The translations under genes were made by a program, and so were the position numbers. Of a stretch of 64,000 nucleotides of DNA, positions 31,626-40,010 are shown piece by piece. The notes beneath the pieces were generated by a model. That model was not told the origin of the DNA. It worked only from the letters and a program-made list of their open reading frames with translations, and made no database searches. Each line of letters starts with the position of its first letter. The stretch's first letter is position 1. Source of the DNA: Sphingomonas sp. A2-49 (GTDB lineage: Bacteria > Pseudomonadota > Alphaproteobacteria > Sphingomonadales > Sphingomonadaceae); the NCBI RefSeq assembly GCF_025548555.1, contig NZ_JAJLPA010000011.1:1-64000 (forward strand), in the 5' to 3' direction.

Positions 31626-33647
31626 ATGAAGACGGTGCTGCGCCTTTCGGCGACGATGGGACTGGCGCTGGCGGTCGGCGCCGCGGCGCCCGCGTCCGGC
31701 CCCCCGGAACTCGCCTACCGGCTGACCGAGGGACAGAATCTCAACGCCTTCGTCCGCGACGGCGCGGTGGCGGCGCACCTGCTGCTGCGCAACGGCAACG
31801 ATCCGCGCATCCTGGTCGGTTTTCCCGCGGGCAACAGCGGCGTCGGGCTGTGGTTCGAACGCACGGCGCGCTCGCCGGACTGGCGGCTCGACGTCGCGCC
31901 GCGACCGCTGACGCAGGACGGCCTGCACGGCATCGTCGCGGAGGCGAGCGCGGCCGTGCCGCGGCTGGTCCCGCGTCAGGCGGTGCTGTCGAACATCCGC
32001 TTCCTGCGCGACTATCAGGCGGTCGGCACCTTTCCCGCCGAACTGGCGACGAAGGCGGTCGTCGCGGGCGATACGATCACCTGGCGCCGCCGGCGGCTGG
32101 ACGGTGCGCCCGGTTATGCGCTGGCAGTGCAGGTGCTCGACGGGCGGATCGAGAACGGTGCGATCGTCGCGGGTAAGGCTGGTCGCATCCGCGTGCGGAT
32201 CACGGCGCTGACCGGGGACACGCCGCTGACGCCGATCCCCATGGCGCAATTGCTCAACGGCCATGCCGCCGCCGATCCCGCCGCGCGCAACGCGCTCGCC
32301 TTTCTCAGCTACCGCGAGAAGTTTCTCGCCGGGTCTTGGCGGTTCGACACCTATTTCGGACGCGACACGCTGATGTCGGTGCGGTTGCTGATGCCCGCGT
32401 TGCAGCCGGTCGCGATCGAATCGGGGCTCAACGCCGTGATCGCGCGGCTTTCACCCGGCGGCGAGGTGGCGCACGAGGAGGGGATCGGCGAATTCGCGAT
32501 CCTCGCCAATCGCAAGTCCGGGCGCGGCGGCGATGCCGCCGAACTCGATTATGGCATGGTCGACGACGATTACATGCTCGGTCCGGTCGTGGCGGACTAT
32601 CTGCTCGGCAGCGGCCGGTCGCGGGCGGCGGCGTATCTGGCGCAGCCGCTGACCAGCGAGGCGGATCCCGGCCATCGCGAGGCGGTCGGTGCCTCGCTCG
32701 TCCGCAACCTGCGCTTCGTGCTGGAACAGGCGCGCGGGTTCGCCGCCGCGCCGTCGACCCGGACGCTGGTGGCGATCAAGCCCGGGCGCAAGACGGGCGA
32801 GTGGCGCGACAGCGAGGAAGGGCTGGGCCGCGGCATCTATGCCTATGACGTCAATGGCGCGCTTGTCCCCGCCGCAGTCGAATCGGCGGACCGGCTGCTG
32901 CGCGCCGGGCTGCTCGACGCCTATCTGTCGGCGGACGACCGCGCTTTGTTCGGCAAGGCCGGCGGCATCGCCCGGGTCTGGCGGGAGCGGGCGCCCGCGC
33001 TGTTCCGCGTCGCGGTGCCGGCGGCGACGGCGGCGACGGAGGTGCGGCGCTACGCGGCGACGCTGGGCGTGCCCGCCGCCCCGGCGCTCGCCGCGCTGGG
33101 CACGCAGCCGATGGTCTTCCACGCGCTGTCGCTCGATGCCGACGGGTCGCCGGTGCGCATCGTCAATTCGGACGAAGGCTTCATGTTGTTGTTCGGCCAG
33201 CCCTCGCCGACCGACCTCGACACCTATGTCGGTGCGATCATGCGGCCGTTTCCGGCGGGGCTGATGACCGACATCGGGCTGCTCGTCGCCAATCCGGCGT
33301 TCGCGTCGACGGATGCGCAGGCGCGCTTCACGCCGTCGGCCTATCACGGCGCGGTGGTGTGGTCGTGGCAGCAGGCGCTGCTCGCGGCGGGGCTGCGGCG
33401 CCAGCTCGGGCGCGGCGACCTGCCCGCGGCGACGCGCGCGCGCCTCGTCGCGGCGCAGGCGGCGCTGTGGAAGGCGATCGCGGCAAGCCGCGCGGTGCGC
33501 AGTTCCGAGCTGTGGTCCTGGACCTACGGCGGCGGTCGCTACCGGATCCAGGCGTTCGGCGCGGGCAAGACCGACGTCGACGAATCGAACGCGGCGCAAT
33601 TGTGGAGCACCGTCTACCTCGCCGTCCGCCCGCCCGGCGAGGAATAG
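31626..33647 (+). CDS. Exported six-hairpin glycosidase-like protein
   Basis: 673 residues from the ATG at 31626, which has AAGGAG 6 bases upstream. The signal peptide is MKTVLRLSATMGLALAVGAAA. A beta-rich N-terminal half (~25-220) is followed by an alpha-helical region that reads like the (alpha/alpha)6 barrel of glycogen-debranching/GH63-type enzymes: GSWRFDTYFGRDTLMSVRLLMP (the F-G-R-D signature), HEEGIGEFAIL, DYGMVDDDYMLGPVVADYL, TGEWRDSEEGLGRG, and WSWQQALLAAGLRRQL. Acidic residues E and D in these segments are candidate catalytic residues. It may act on the glycan taken up by the adjacent receptor. A precise GH family cannot be fixed by reading alone. Confidence 0.65.
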   Translation: MKTVLRLSATMGLALAVGAAAPASGPPELAYRLTEGQNLNAFVRDGAVAAHLLLRNGNDPRILVGFPAGNSGVGLWFERTARSPDWRLDVAPRPLTQDGLHGIVAEASAAVPRLVPRQAVLSNIRFLRDYQAVGTFPAELATKAVVAGDTITWRRRRLDGAPGYALAVQVLDGRIENGAIVAGKAGRIRVRITALTGDTPLTPIPMAQLLNGHAAADPAARNALAFLSYREKFLAGSWRFDTYFGRDTLMSVRLLMPALQPVAIESGLNAVIARLSPGGEVAHEEGIGEFAILANRKSGRGGDAAELDYGMVDDDYMLGPVVADYLLGSGRSRAAAYLAQPLTSEADPGHREAVGASLVRNLRFVLEQARGFAAAPSTRTLVAIKPGRKTGEWRDSEEGLGRGIYAYDVNGALVPAAVESADRLLRAGLLDAYLSADDRALFGKAGGIARVWRERAPALFRVAVPAATAATEVRRYAATLGVPAAPALAALGTQPMVFHALSLDADGSPVRIVNSDEGFMLLFGQPSPTDLDTYVGAIMRPFPAGLMTDIGLLVANPAFASTDAQARFTPSAYHGAVVWSWQQALLAAGLRRQLGRGDLPAATRARLVAAQAALWKAIAASRAVRSSELWSWTYGGGRYRIQAFGAGKTDVDESNAAQLWSTVYLAVRPPGEE

Positions 33648-33673
33648 GGCGAACGCCTCGCCCCGGCGCCGGG

Positions 33674-34345
33674 TCAGGTCGCGAAGAACCCCGTGACGGT
33701 CAGCCGGCCGGCGACCGGATCGGGCGACGGGGCGGCATCGGCGGCGATCACGCCCGAATGGAGCATGTGGCCGCGATAGAGCAGCGCCCGGTTGTAGACG
33801 CCGTCGAGCGCGGCGATCCGTTCGAACAGCGGCGTGTCGCCGTCGATATAGCCCTCGGGCGCCCCCTGCCGTGCAAGATCCCGCTTGAGCGCGTCGAAAT
33901 AGGGCGCGCTGCGTGGCCCGTCGACGGTTTCGTAGCCGGTCGAGCGATGGCGGTAGAAGGCGGTGCCGCCGGTGCCGGCCGGGACCAGATAATGGATCAG
34001 CGCAAGTTGCCCCGGCTCGAGCGCGTCGACGTGCGGCAACCGCTGTTCGAGCGACAGCGCGTCGGGCGTCAGCGTCACGATCGAAAATCGCGCCTCCAGC
34101 ACGGAGATGGGTCCGGTGATCCCGAACGCGTCGCGCGCGACCGCCGCGATCAACCGCCCCTGCGCGCGCAGATAATCGGGGGGAAGCGGCGCCTTGATGC
34201 CGGGATAATGCTGCCCTGCCGGCCCGAAGGGCCGGGTGGCCGCAAAGGCACGCAGCGCGTCGGGATCGAGGGCGAAATGGTCGATGACGACGACCGGTTC
34301 GCGCTCCTGCCCGATCCGCCGGGCGCGCACGTCGGGTCGGGTCAT
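33674..34345 (-). CDS. DUF6445 family protein
   Basis: 223 residues. It reads as the DUF6445 family found beside flavin-dependent halogenases in Caulobacter, Xanthomonas and sphingomonads: VVVIDHFALDPDALRAFA, YPGIKAPLPPDY, QLALIHYLVPAGTGGTAFYRHRSTG, YRGHMLHSGV and GRLTVTGFF. The late His-x-Gly and Arg-Thr-type ending resembles 2-oxoglutarate/iron oxygenases of the prolyl-hydroxylase type, which is inference. It overlaps the halogenase gene by 4 bases (ATGA at 34342-34345), so the two proteins probably act together. Confidence 0.8.
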   Translation of the reverse strand: MTRPDVRARRIGQEREPVVVIDHFALDPDALRAFAATRPFGPAGQHYPGIKAPLPPDYLRAQGRLIAAVARDAFGITGPISVLEARFSIVTLTPDALSLEQRLPHVDALEPGQLALIHYLVPAGTGGTAFYRHRSTGYETVDGPRSAPYFDALKRDLARQGAPEGYIDGDTPLFERIAALDGVYNRALLYRGHMLHSGVIAADAAPSPDPVAGRLTVTGFFAT

Positions 34346-35865
34346 CGCGCCCCGACCGTCGCGGCGATCGCGTCGTCGTGCAGCGGCAGCGTCGGCGTCG
34401 CGCGCGCGACGATCGCCGCGATCCGGTCGAGCTGCTGCCGGCTGCGCGCGGCGTCCAGCGTATCGGCGAGCGGCGCGGGATGCCGTGCGGTCACGCCCTG
34501 ACCCTCCAGCACGGCCAGCCAGCTCGCCTCGCGGAACAGTTCGTCCGATTGCAGCATCAGGCGACCGCTGCTGCGGTACAGGCGAAGGCGATCGATCAGC
34601 GACGCGGGCAGGGGCATCGCCGCGACGTGGCGCCACAGCGGCGCGTCGTGCCCCTGCGTCGCGTGGTAATGCAGGATCAGGAAATCGCGGATGCCGTCCA
34701 TGTCCTGCGCGAACAGCGTGTTGAAGCGGGCGCTGAGGCCGGGGTCGCAGTCGGCGTCGGGGAACAGCGCGATGAGCTTGGCGATGCCGCTCTGGATCAG
34801 GTGGATGCTGGTCGATTCGAGCGGTTCGAGGAAGCCGGAGGCGAGGCCGATGCCGACGACGTTGCCGCGCCACGCCTCGCGCCGGAACCCCGCCGTGAAG
34901 CGCAGCAGCCGGGGTTCGGCGAGGGGTGCGCCGTCGAGGTTCGCGAGCAGCGTCGCCGTCGCCTCGTCGTCCGACACGAAGCGGCTGGCATAGACATAGC
35001 CGTTGCCGGTGCGGTGCTGGAGCGGGATGCGCCATTGCCACCCCGCCGGGCGCAGCGTCGAACGGGTGAACGGCGCCGTCGGGCCGCCGCGCGCGCACGG
35101 CACCGCCACCGCGCGGTCGCAGGGCAGCCAGTGCGACCAGTCCTCGAACGGCGATGCCATCGCCTCGCCGATCAGCAAGGCCCGGAACCCCGAACAGTCG
35201 ACGAACAGGTCGCCCTCCAGACGCTCCCCGCGTTCGGTCGTCAGCGCGGTGACGAAACCGGTCGCGGGATCGCGCTCCACCCCCGCCAGTTTGCCCTCGT
35301 GACGCCGGACCCCGCGCGCCTCCGCCTTCGCGCGCAGGTGGCGCGCGTACAGCCCGGCGTCGAACTGATAGGCATAGCCGAGCGTCGACAGGATCGAGCC
35401 GGGATCGTCGGCCGGCCGCGCGAAGCGGCCGGCGGCGGCGAGCTGCGTCGCGAGCGAATAGGCGGACAGCGGCGGTGTATCGCCTTCGGCCCGCGCGCGC
35501 AGCCAGTGCTGGTGGAACGGCACCGGACCCAGATCGACGCCATAGCGGCCGAAGGGATGGAAATAGCGCGATCCCGGCCTCGCCCAGTCGACGAACTCGA
35601 TGCCGAGCTTGAAGCTGGCCTGCGTGGTCGCGACGAACGCCGCCTCGTCGAGGCCGATCAGCCGGTTGAACCAGTGGATGGTGGGGATCGTCGCCTCGCC
35701 GACGCCGACGGTGCCGATCGCATCGGATTCGAGCAGGACAATCGCGATCCGGTCGCCGAACGTCGCGGCGATCGCGGCGGCGGCCATCCATCCGGCGGTG
35801 CCGCCCCCCAGGATCACAAGACGTCTGACGCGCTTCACGATGCGGCACTGTGATCGATCGGGCAT
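34342..35865 (-). CDS. Flavin-dependent tryptophan-halogenase family protein
   Basis: 507 residues from the ATG at 35865, with AGGAAAGG about 10 bases upstream; a GTG at 35838 is the alternative. The FAD motif is ILGGGTAGWMAAAAIA, followed by TVGVGEATIPTI. The catalytic Lys equivalent to Lys79 of PrnA lies in ASFKLGIEFVDW (residue 86). The WxWxIP fingerprint is GWQWRIPL, and the catalytic Glu sits in EPLESTSIH (34811-34830). All key halogenase features are intact. The natural substrate of this branch near TonB receptors is not known; it may modify a small molecule or peptide rather than free tryptophan. Confidence 0.88.
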   Translation of the reverse strand: MPDRSQCRIVKRVRRLVILGGGTAGWMAAAAIAATFGDRIAIVLLESDAIGTVGVGEATIPTIHWFNRLIGLDEAAFVATTQASFKLGIEFVDWARPGSRYFHPFGRYGVDLGPVPFHQHWLRARAEGDTPPLSAYSLATQLAAAGRFARPADDPGSILSTLGYAYQFDAGLYARHLRAKAEARGVRRHEGKLAGVERDPATGFVTALTTERGERLEGDLFVDCSGFRALLIGEAMASPFEDWSHWLPCDRAVAVPCARGGPTAPFTRSTLRPAGWQWRIPLQHRTGNGYVYASRFVSDDEATATLLANLDGAPLAEPRLLRFTAGFRREAWRGNVVGIGLASGFLEPLESTSIHLIQSGIAKLIALFPDADCDPGLSARFNTLFAQDMDGIRDFLILHYHATQGHDAPLWRHVAAMPLPASLIDRLRLYRSSGRLMLQSDELFREASWLAVLEGQGVTARHPAPLADTLDAARSRQQLDRIAAIVARATPTLPLHDDAIAATVGAR

Positions 35866-35944
35866 CGAGCGCAAGCCTTTCCTGTGTCGCGACGCACGGG
35901 CATCGGCTAGGCAGGGACCCCTCGTGGTCCGGGCGGAGTGTGCG

Positions 35945-38239
35945 ATGATCCATCGCCGATCGGTGCTGTCGTATCTGCTGGCGGCCCCCGCCTGGTCTGG
36001 CCTCGCCTGGGCTGACCTCGCGCAAGGCGCCCGCGATCGTATCGACGATCTGCTCGCGCGGATGACGATCGCCGAGAAGGCGGGGCAATTGTCCTGCTTC
36101 TCCGATACCGTCAGGCCGCTCGGCCGGACGACCAACCCCGGCGAGGCGGCGCGCGACGCCGATGCGATGCTCGCCGCGATCCGCGCGGGACAGGTGGGGA
36201 TGCTGTTCAACGGGTACGGCGTGGCCGGCGCGCGCCGGGCGCAGCGCGCGGCGTTGAAGAGCCGGCTGGGCATCCCGCTGGTGTTCGCCGCGGACGTCAT
36301 CCACGGCTACGAAACCATCTTTCCCATCCCGCTCGGCGAGGCGGCGGCGTTCGATCCGGCGCTGTCGGAACGGATCGCCCGCGCGGTCGCGCGCGAGGCG
36401 ACCGCCGGCGGCCTGCACTGGACGTTCGCGCCGATGGTCGACGTCGCCCGCGATGCGCGATGGGGGCGCGTCGCGGAGGGCGCGGGCGAGGACGTCCACC
36501 TCGGCAGCCGGATCGCCGCCGCGCGCGTCCGCGGCTTCCAGGGCGACGACCTGTCCGCGGAAGACGCGCTGTGCGCGACGCCCAAGCATTTCGCGGGCTA
36601 TGGCGCGGTCGTCGGCGGCATGGAATATGGCGCGGTCGACATGTCGCCGGGCACGATGCAGCGCGTCCACCTGCCCCCCTTCGCCGCGGCGTTCGCCGCG
36701 GGCGCGGGGGCGGTCATGGCGAGCTTCACCGACGTCGACGGCGTGCCCGCCACCGCCAACCGGCCCCTGCTGACCGGGATATTGCGCGGCCAGCTCGGCT
36801 TCCGGGGCCCGTGCGTCTCGGACTATGCCGCCGATCGCGAACTGATCGCGCATGGCGCTGCGGCGGACGAAGCCGACGCGGCGGCCCGCGCGATCCTCGC
36901 CGGCACCGACGTCAGCATGCAGAGCGGGCTGTACAATGCGCACCTGCCCGTGCTGGTCGCGGCGGGGCGGGTGCCGATCGCGCGCGTCGACGAGGCGGTA
37001 CGCCGGGTGCTGGCGCTCAAGGCGCGGCTGGGACTGTTCGAACGGCCGTTCCGGTCGCTCGACCCGGTCGTCGAGCGCACGCGGATCGGCACGGCGGCGA
37101 CCCGCGCGCTGGCCAACGAGGCGGCGACACGCGCGGTCGTGCTGTTGCGGAACGAGGGCGGGCTGTTGCCGCTGTCCCGGACGATCGGGCGCATCGCGCT
37201 GATCGGCCCGTGCGGCGCGGACCGGACGCAGCTGGACGGGCCGTGGAGTTTCGCGGGCTATCGGCGCGAGGGCGTCGACCTCGCCACCGCGCTGCGCGGC
37301 CGGCTGCCCGACACGAGGCTGACGGTCGAGCCGGGCAGCGCGATCGAGGCGCCGATCGCGGGCGGGATCGATCGCGCCGTCGCCGCCGCACGCGCGGCCG
37401 ACGTCGTGCTGCTCGCGATCGGCGAGGGCGCGGACATGTCGGGCGAGGCGAACAGCCGCGCCTCGATCGCCGTGCCGCCCGCGCAGCAGGCGCTGGCGGA
37501 GGCGGTCGCCGCGACGGGCACGCCCGTCGTCGTGCTGCTGCGCCACGGCCGTGCGCTGGTGCTGGAGGGCGCGGTGCGGGCGGCGCCGGCGATCCTGGCG
37601 ACCTGGTTCCTGGGATGCGAGACGGGGCCGGCGCTGGCGGCGCTGCTGTTCGGCGAGGCCGAGCCGACCGGGCGGCTGCCAGTCAGCTTTCCGATGGTCG
37701 AAGGGCAGCAGCCCTGGTCGTACGACCGCCTGCCGACCGGGCGCCCGCCGCCGCCCGAGCCCGCGCCGCAGGGCGGCACCGGGCGATGGCGCGATGCCCC
37801 CGACGCCGCGCTCTACGCTTTCGGTCACGGGCTGGGCTATACGCGTTTTGCGATCGGGGAGGCCGCCGTGCCGTCGCCGCTGACGCCCGGCGCGACGGTC
37901 ACCGCGACCGTCCGCAACGTCGGCCGGCGACGCGGCACCCACGTCGTCCAGCTCTACGTGCGACAGCGGGTGGCGAGCCGCGCGCGGCCGGTGCGGCAGC
38001 TGAAGGGGTTCGCGCGCGTGACGCTCGATGCGGGTGCGAGCGCGACCGTATCGCTGCCGCTCGGCCCCGACGATCTGGCGATCGTCGACGAACGGGGCGG
38101 CCGGCAGGTCGAGCCCGGTGTGGTCGATATCTGGGTGGCATCGAGTTCGGCGGACGCAGGGTCGCATGCGACGACCATGCTGATCCAGGGAGGGGAGCGC
38201 CGCGCTGTTTTTTCCGCAGGGGATCCGGATACCCTCTGA
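35945..38239 (+). CDS. Exported GH3 family beta-glycosidase
   Basis: 764 residues. A Sec/Tat-like signal peptide (MIHRRSVLSYLLAAPAWSGLAWA) is followed by the GH3 TIM-barrel domain: LLARMTIAEKAGQLSC, FAADVIHGYETIFPIPL, WTFAPMVDVARDARWGR, PKHFAGYGAV and the nucleophile segment GPCVSDYAADREL. Next comes the C-terminal alpha/beta sandwich (VVLLRNEGGLLPLS, AIGEGADMSGEA, GRLPVSFP) and a fibronectin-III-like end (HVVQLYVRQR). Members are beta-glucosidases or beta-xylosidases; the specificity is unknown. The divergent halogenase starts 80 bases upstream. The type I secretion operon begins 28 bases after its stop. Confidence 0.88.
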   Translation: MIHRRSVLSYLLAAPAWSGLAWADLAQGARDRIDDLLARMTIAEKAGQLSCFSDTVRPLGRTTNPGEAARDADAMLAAIRAGQVGMLFNGYGVAGARRAQRAALKSRLGIPLVFAADVIHGYETIFPIPLGEAAAFDPALSERIARAVAREATAGGLHWTFAPMVDVARDARWGRVAEGAGEDVHLGSRIAAARVRGFQGDDLSAEDALCATPKHFAGYGAVVGGMEYGAVDMSPGTMQRVHLPPFAAAFAAGAGAVMASFTDVDGVPATANRPLLTGILRGQLGFRGPCVSDYAADRELIAHGAAADEADAAARAILAGTDVSMQSGLYNAHLPVLVAAGRVPIARVDEAVRRVLALKARLGLFERPFRSLDPVVERTRIGTAATRALANEAATRAVVLLRNEGGLLPLSRTIGRIALIGPCGADRTQLDGPWSFAGYRREGVDLATALRGRLPDTRLTVEPGSAIEAPIAGGIDRAVAAARAADVVLLAIGEGADMSGEANSRASIAVPPAQQALAEAVAATGTPVVVLLRHGRALVLEGAVRAAPAILATWFLGCETGPALAALLFGEAEPTGRLPVSFPMVEGQQPWSYDRLPTGRPPPPEPAPQGGTGRWRDAPDAALYAFGHGLGYTRFAIGEAAVPSPLTPGATVTATVRNVGRRRGTHVVQLYVRQRVASRARPVRQLKGFARVTLDAGASATVSLPLGPDDLAIVDERGGRQVEPGVVDIWVASSSADAGSHATTMLIQGGERRAVFSAGDPDTL

Positions 38240-38267
38240 TTAACCTTTCGATTCTATAGCCCGGTCC

Positions 38268-40010
38268 ATGCTGTCGTTCGCCAGGACCCCCGGAAACGTG
38301 CTCGCCGACGCCGTGCGTGGCTGTCGCCGGCACCTGTTGTTCGCCGCGCTGTTTTCGGGACTGGTCAACGTCCTGTACCTCGTCCCGTCGATCTTCATGC
38401 TTCAGGTCTACGACCGCGTCGTGCCGACCCGCGGCGGTGCGACGCTGTTCCTCCTGACGCTGATCCTCGCGGTGTCGCTGATCGTGTTCGCGGTGCTCGA
38501 CATGATGCGGATGCGGCTGTTGCTGCGCGCCAGCCTGAGGCTGGAACGGCGGGCGGCGCCGGGCATCCTGCTGCGTATCCTCGGCACGGACGAGGCGACC
38601 GGAGCGCAGCGCAGCCAGGCGATGCGCGACTTCGACACGATCCGTGCGACGCTGACCGGGCCGACGATCCTCGCGCTGTTCGACGCGCCCTGGGCGCCGA
38701 TCTACATCCTCATTTCCTTCCTCCTCCACCCCTGGATCGGCGTGCTGGCGCTGGCGAGCGCCCTGCTGCTCGGCGGTATCGCGATCCTGAGCGACCGCGT
38801 CACCGCGCGCGCGGCGCGGGACACGCAGGTGCGCGCGATGCTCGCGACGCGCGAACAGGACGTGTCGATCCACGGGTCGGAGGTCGTCCGTGTGCTGGGC
38901 ATGCGCAACGCCTTCGTGACCCGCCACCTGCTCGAACGCGCCGAGCTGGTGCGGCGGCAATCGTCGCTCGCGGCGACGGCGGGGCATTTCCTGGCGCTGA
39001 CCAAGTTCCTCCGGCTGCTGCTGCAGTCGCTGGCGCTGGCGCTGGGCGCGTGGCTGGCGATCCGGCAGGACATTTCGGGCGGCGCGATCTTCGCCGCGTC
39101 GCTGCTGCTCGGGCGCGCGCTCCAGCCGGTCGAACAGATCCTGGGTGCGATGAAGCCGCTCGCCAGCGCGCGCAACGCGTGGCGCGATCTCGACGCCTTC
39201 TGTCGCCGGCCGGGTCCAGCGGCGCATGTCACGGCGCTGCCGCCGCCGATCGGGCGGATCGACGTCCGCGGCGTCGGCGTGCTGGCGGAGAACGGCGAGC
39301 GGGCGCTGCTGTCGGATATCAGCTTCACGGTCGAGCCGGGCCAGATCGTCGCGCTCGTCGGGCCGAGCGGGGCGGGCAAGTCCACGCTGCTGCGCGTCCT
39401 CGCCGGCGCGCTGACCCCCGATTCGGGCGAGGTCCGGATCGATGGCGCGAGCCTCGCCGACTGGAATCGCGAACACCTCGGCCGGCACCTGGGCTATATG
39501 CCGCAGATGCCGTCGCTGTTTCCGACGACGGTGCACACCAACATCTCGCGCTTCCAGGCGGTGCTCGACGGGGACAGCGAAGCGCTCGACGCCGCGGTGG
39601 TGCAGGCGGCGCAGGTCGCCGGCGCGCACGACGTCATCCTCGGCCTGCCGCAGGGTTATGCGACGATGCTGACGATGGCGGAGGGGTCGGGCCTGTCGGC
39701 GGGGCAGAACCAGGCGATCGCGCTCGCGCGCGCGATGTTCGGGCAACCGACGATCCTGCTGCTCGACGAACCCAATGCGCATCTCGACAGCGAGGGCGAG
39801 GCGCGGCTGGTCGCGACCATGGAGGCGATGCGCCGCCGCGGCGCGACGATCATCGTATCGACGCACCGGACCGGGCTGCTCCAGGCGGTGGACAGGATCA
39901 TGGTATTGCGCGGCGGAACGATCCAGCTGTTCGACGATCGCGCGAAGGTGCTGCGGCCCGCCGGGCCGCCGCCGGGTCCTGCGGTCGCGGCGGCGGGAGG
40001 TGCGCGATGA
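38268..40010 (+). CDS. Type I secretion ABC transporter, inner-membrane ATPase (PrtD-like)
   Basis: 580 residues. The N-terminal membrane domain (~20-300) begins LFAALFSGLVNVLYLVPSIFMLQVYDRVVPTR, a signature of PrtD/LapB-type RTX exporters. The ATPase domain (~325-560) has Walker A GPSGAGKST, the signature LSAGQNQA (a relaxed form of LSGGQ) and Walker B ILLLDEPNAHLD. There is no C39 peptidase or C39-like domain at the N-terminus, as expected for exporters of uncleaved C-terminal signals. It powers export of an RTX protein; the only RTX protein in the window is encoded at 51767-55105. An AT-rich spacer (38240-38262) precedes the start. Confidence 0.9.
   Translation: MLSFARTPGNVLADAVRGCRRHLLFAALFSGLVNVLYLVPSIFMLQVYDRVVPTRGGATLFLLTLILAVSLIVFAVLDMMRMRLLLRASLRLERRAAPGILLRILGTDEATGAQRSQAMRDFDTIRATLTGPTILALFDAPWAPIYILISFLLHPWIGVLALASALLLGGIAILSDRVTARAARDTQVRAMLATREQDVSIHGSEVVRVLGMRNAFVTRHLLERAELVRRQSSLAATAGHFLALTKFLRLLLQSLALALGAWLAIRQDISGGAIFAASLLLGRALQPVEQILGAMKPLASARNAWRDLDAFCRRPGPAAHVTALPPPIGRIDVRGVGVLAENGERALLSDISFTVEPGQIVALVGPSGAGKSTLLRVLAGALTPDSGEVRIDGASLADWNREHLGRHLGYMPQMPSLFPTTVHTNISRFQAVLDGDSEALDAAVVQAAQVAGAHDVILGLPQGYATMLTMAEGSGLSAGQNQAIALARAMFGQPTILLLDEPNAHLDSEGEARLVATMEAMRRRGATIIVSTHRTGLLQAVDRIMVLRGGTIQLFDDRAKVLRPAGPPPGPAVAAAGGAR

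Noticed and set aside
33674-38167. 1497-codon open frame on the minus strand
   Set aside because: Real coding is limited to DUF6445 at its left end. The rest is the shadow of the halogenase in another frame and the antisense of the GH3 gene.
38240-38262. TTAACC and TATAGC as a sigma-70-like promoter before the type I secretion genes
   Set aside because: The spacing between the two hexamers is only about 9 bases, too short for a standard promoter, although the AT-rich spacer itself is notable.
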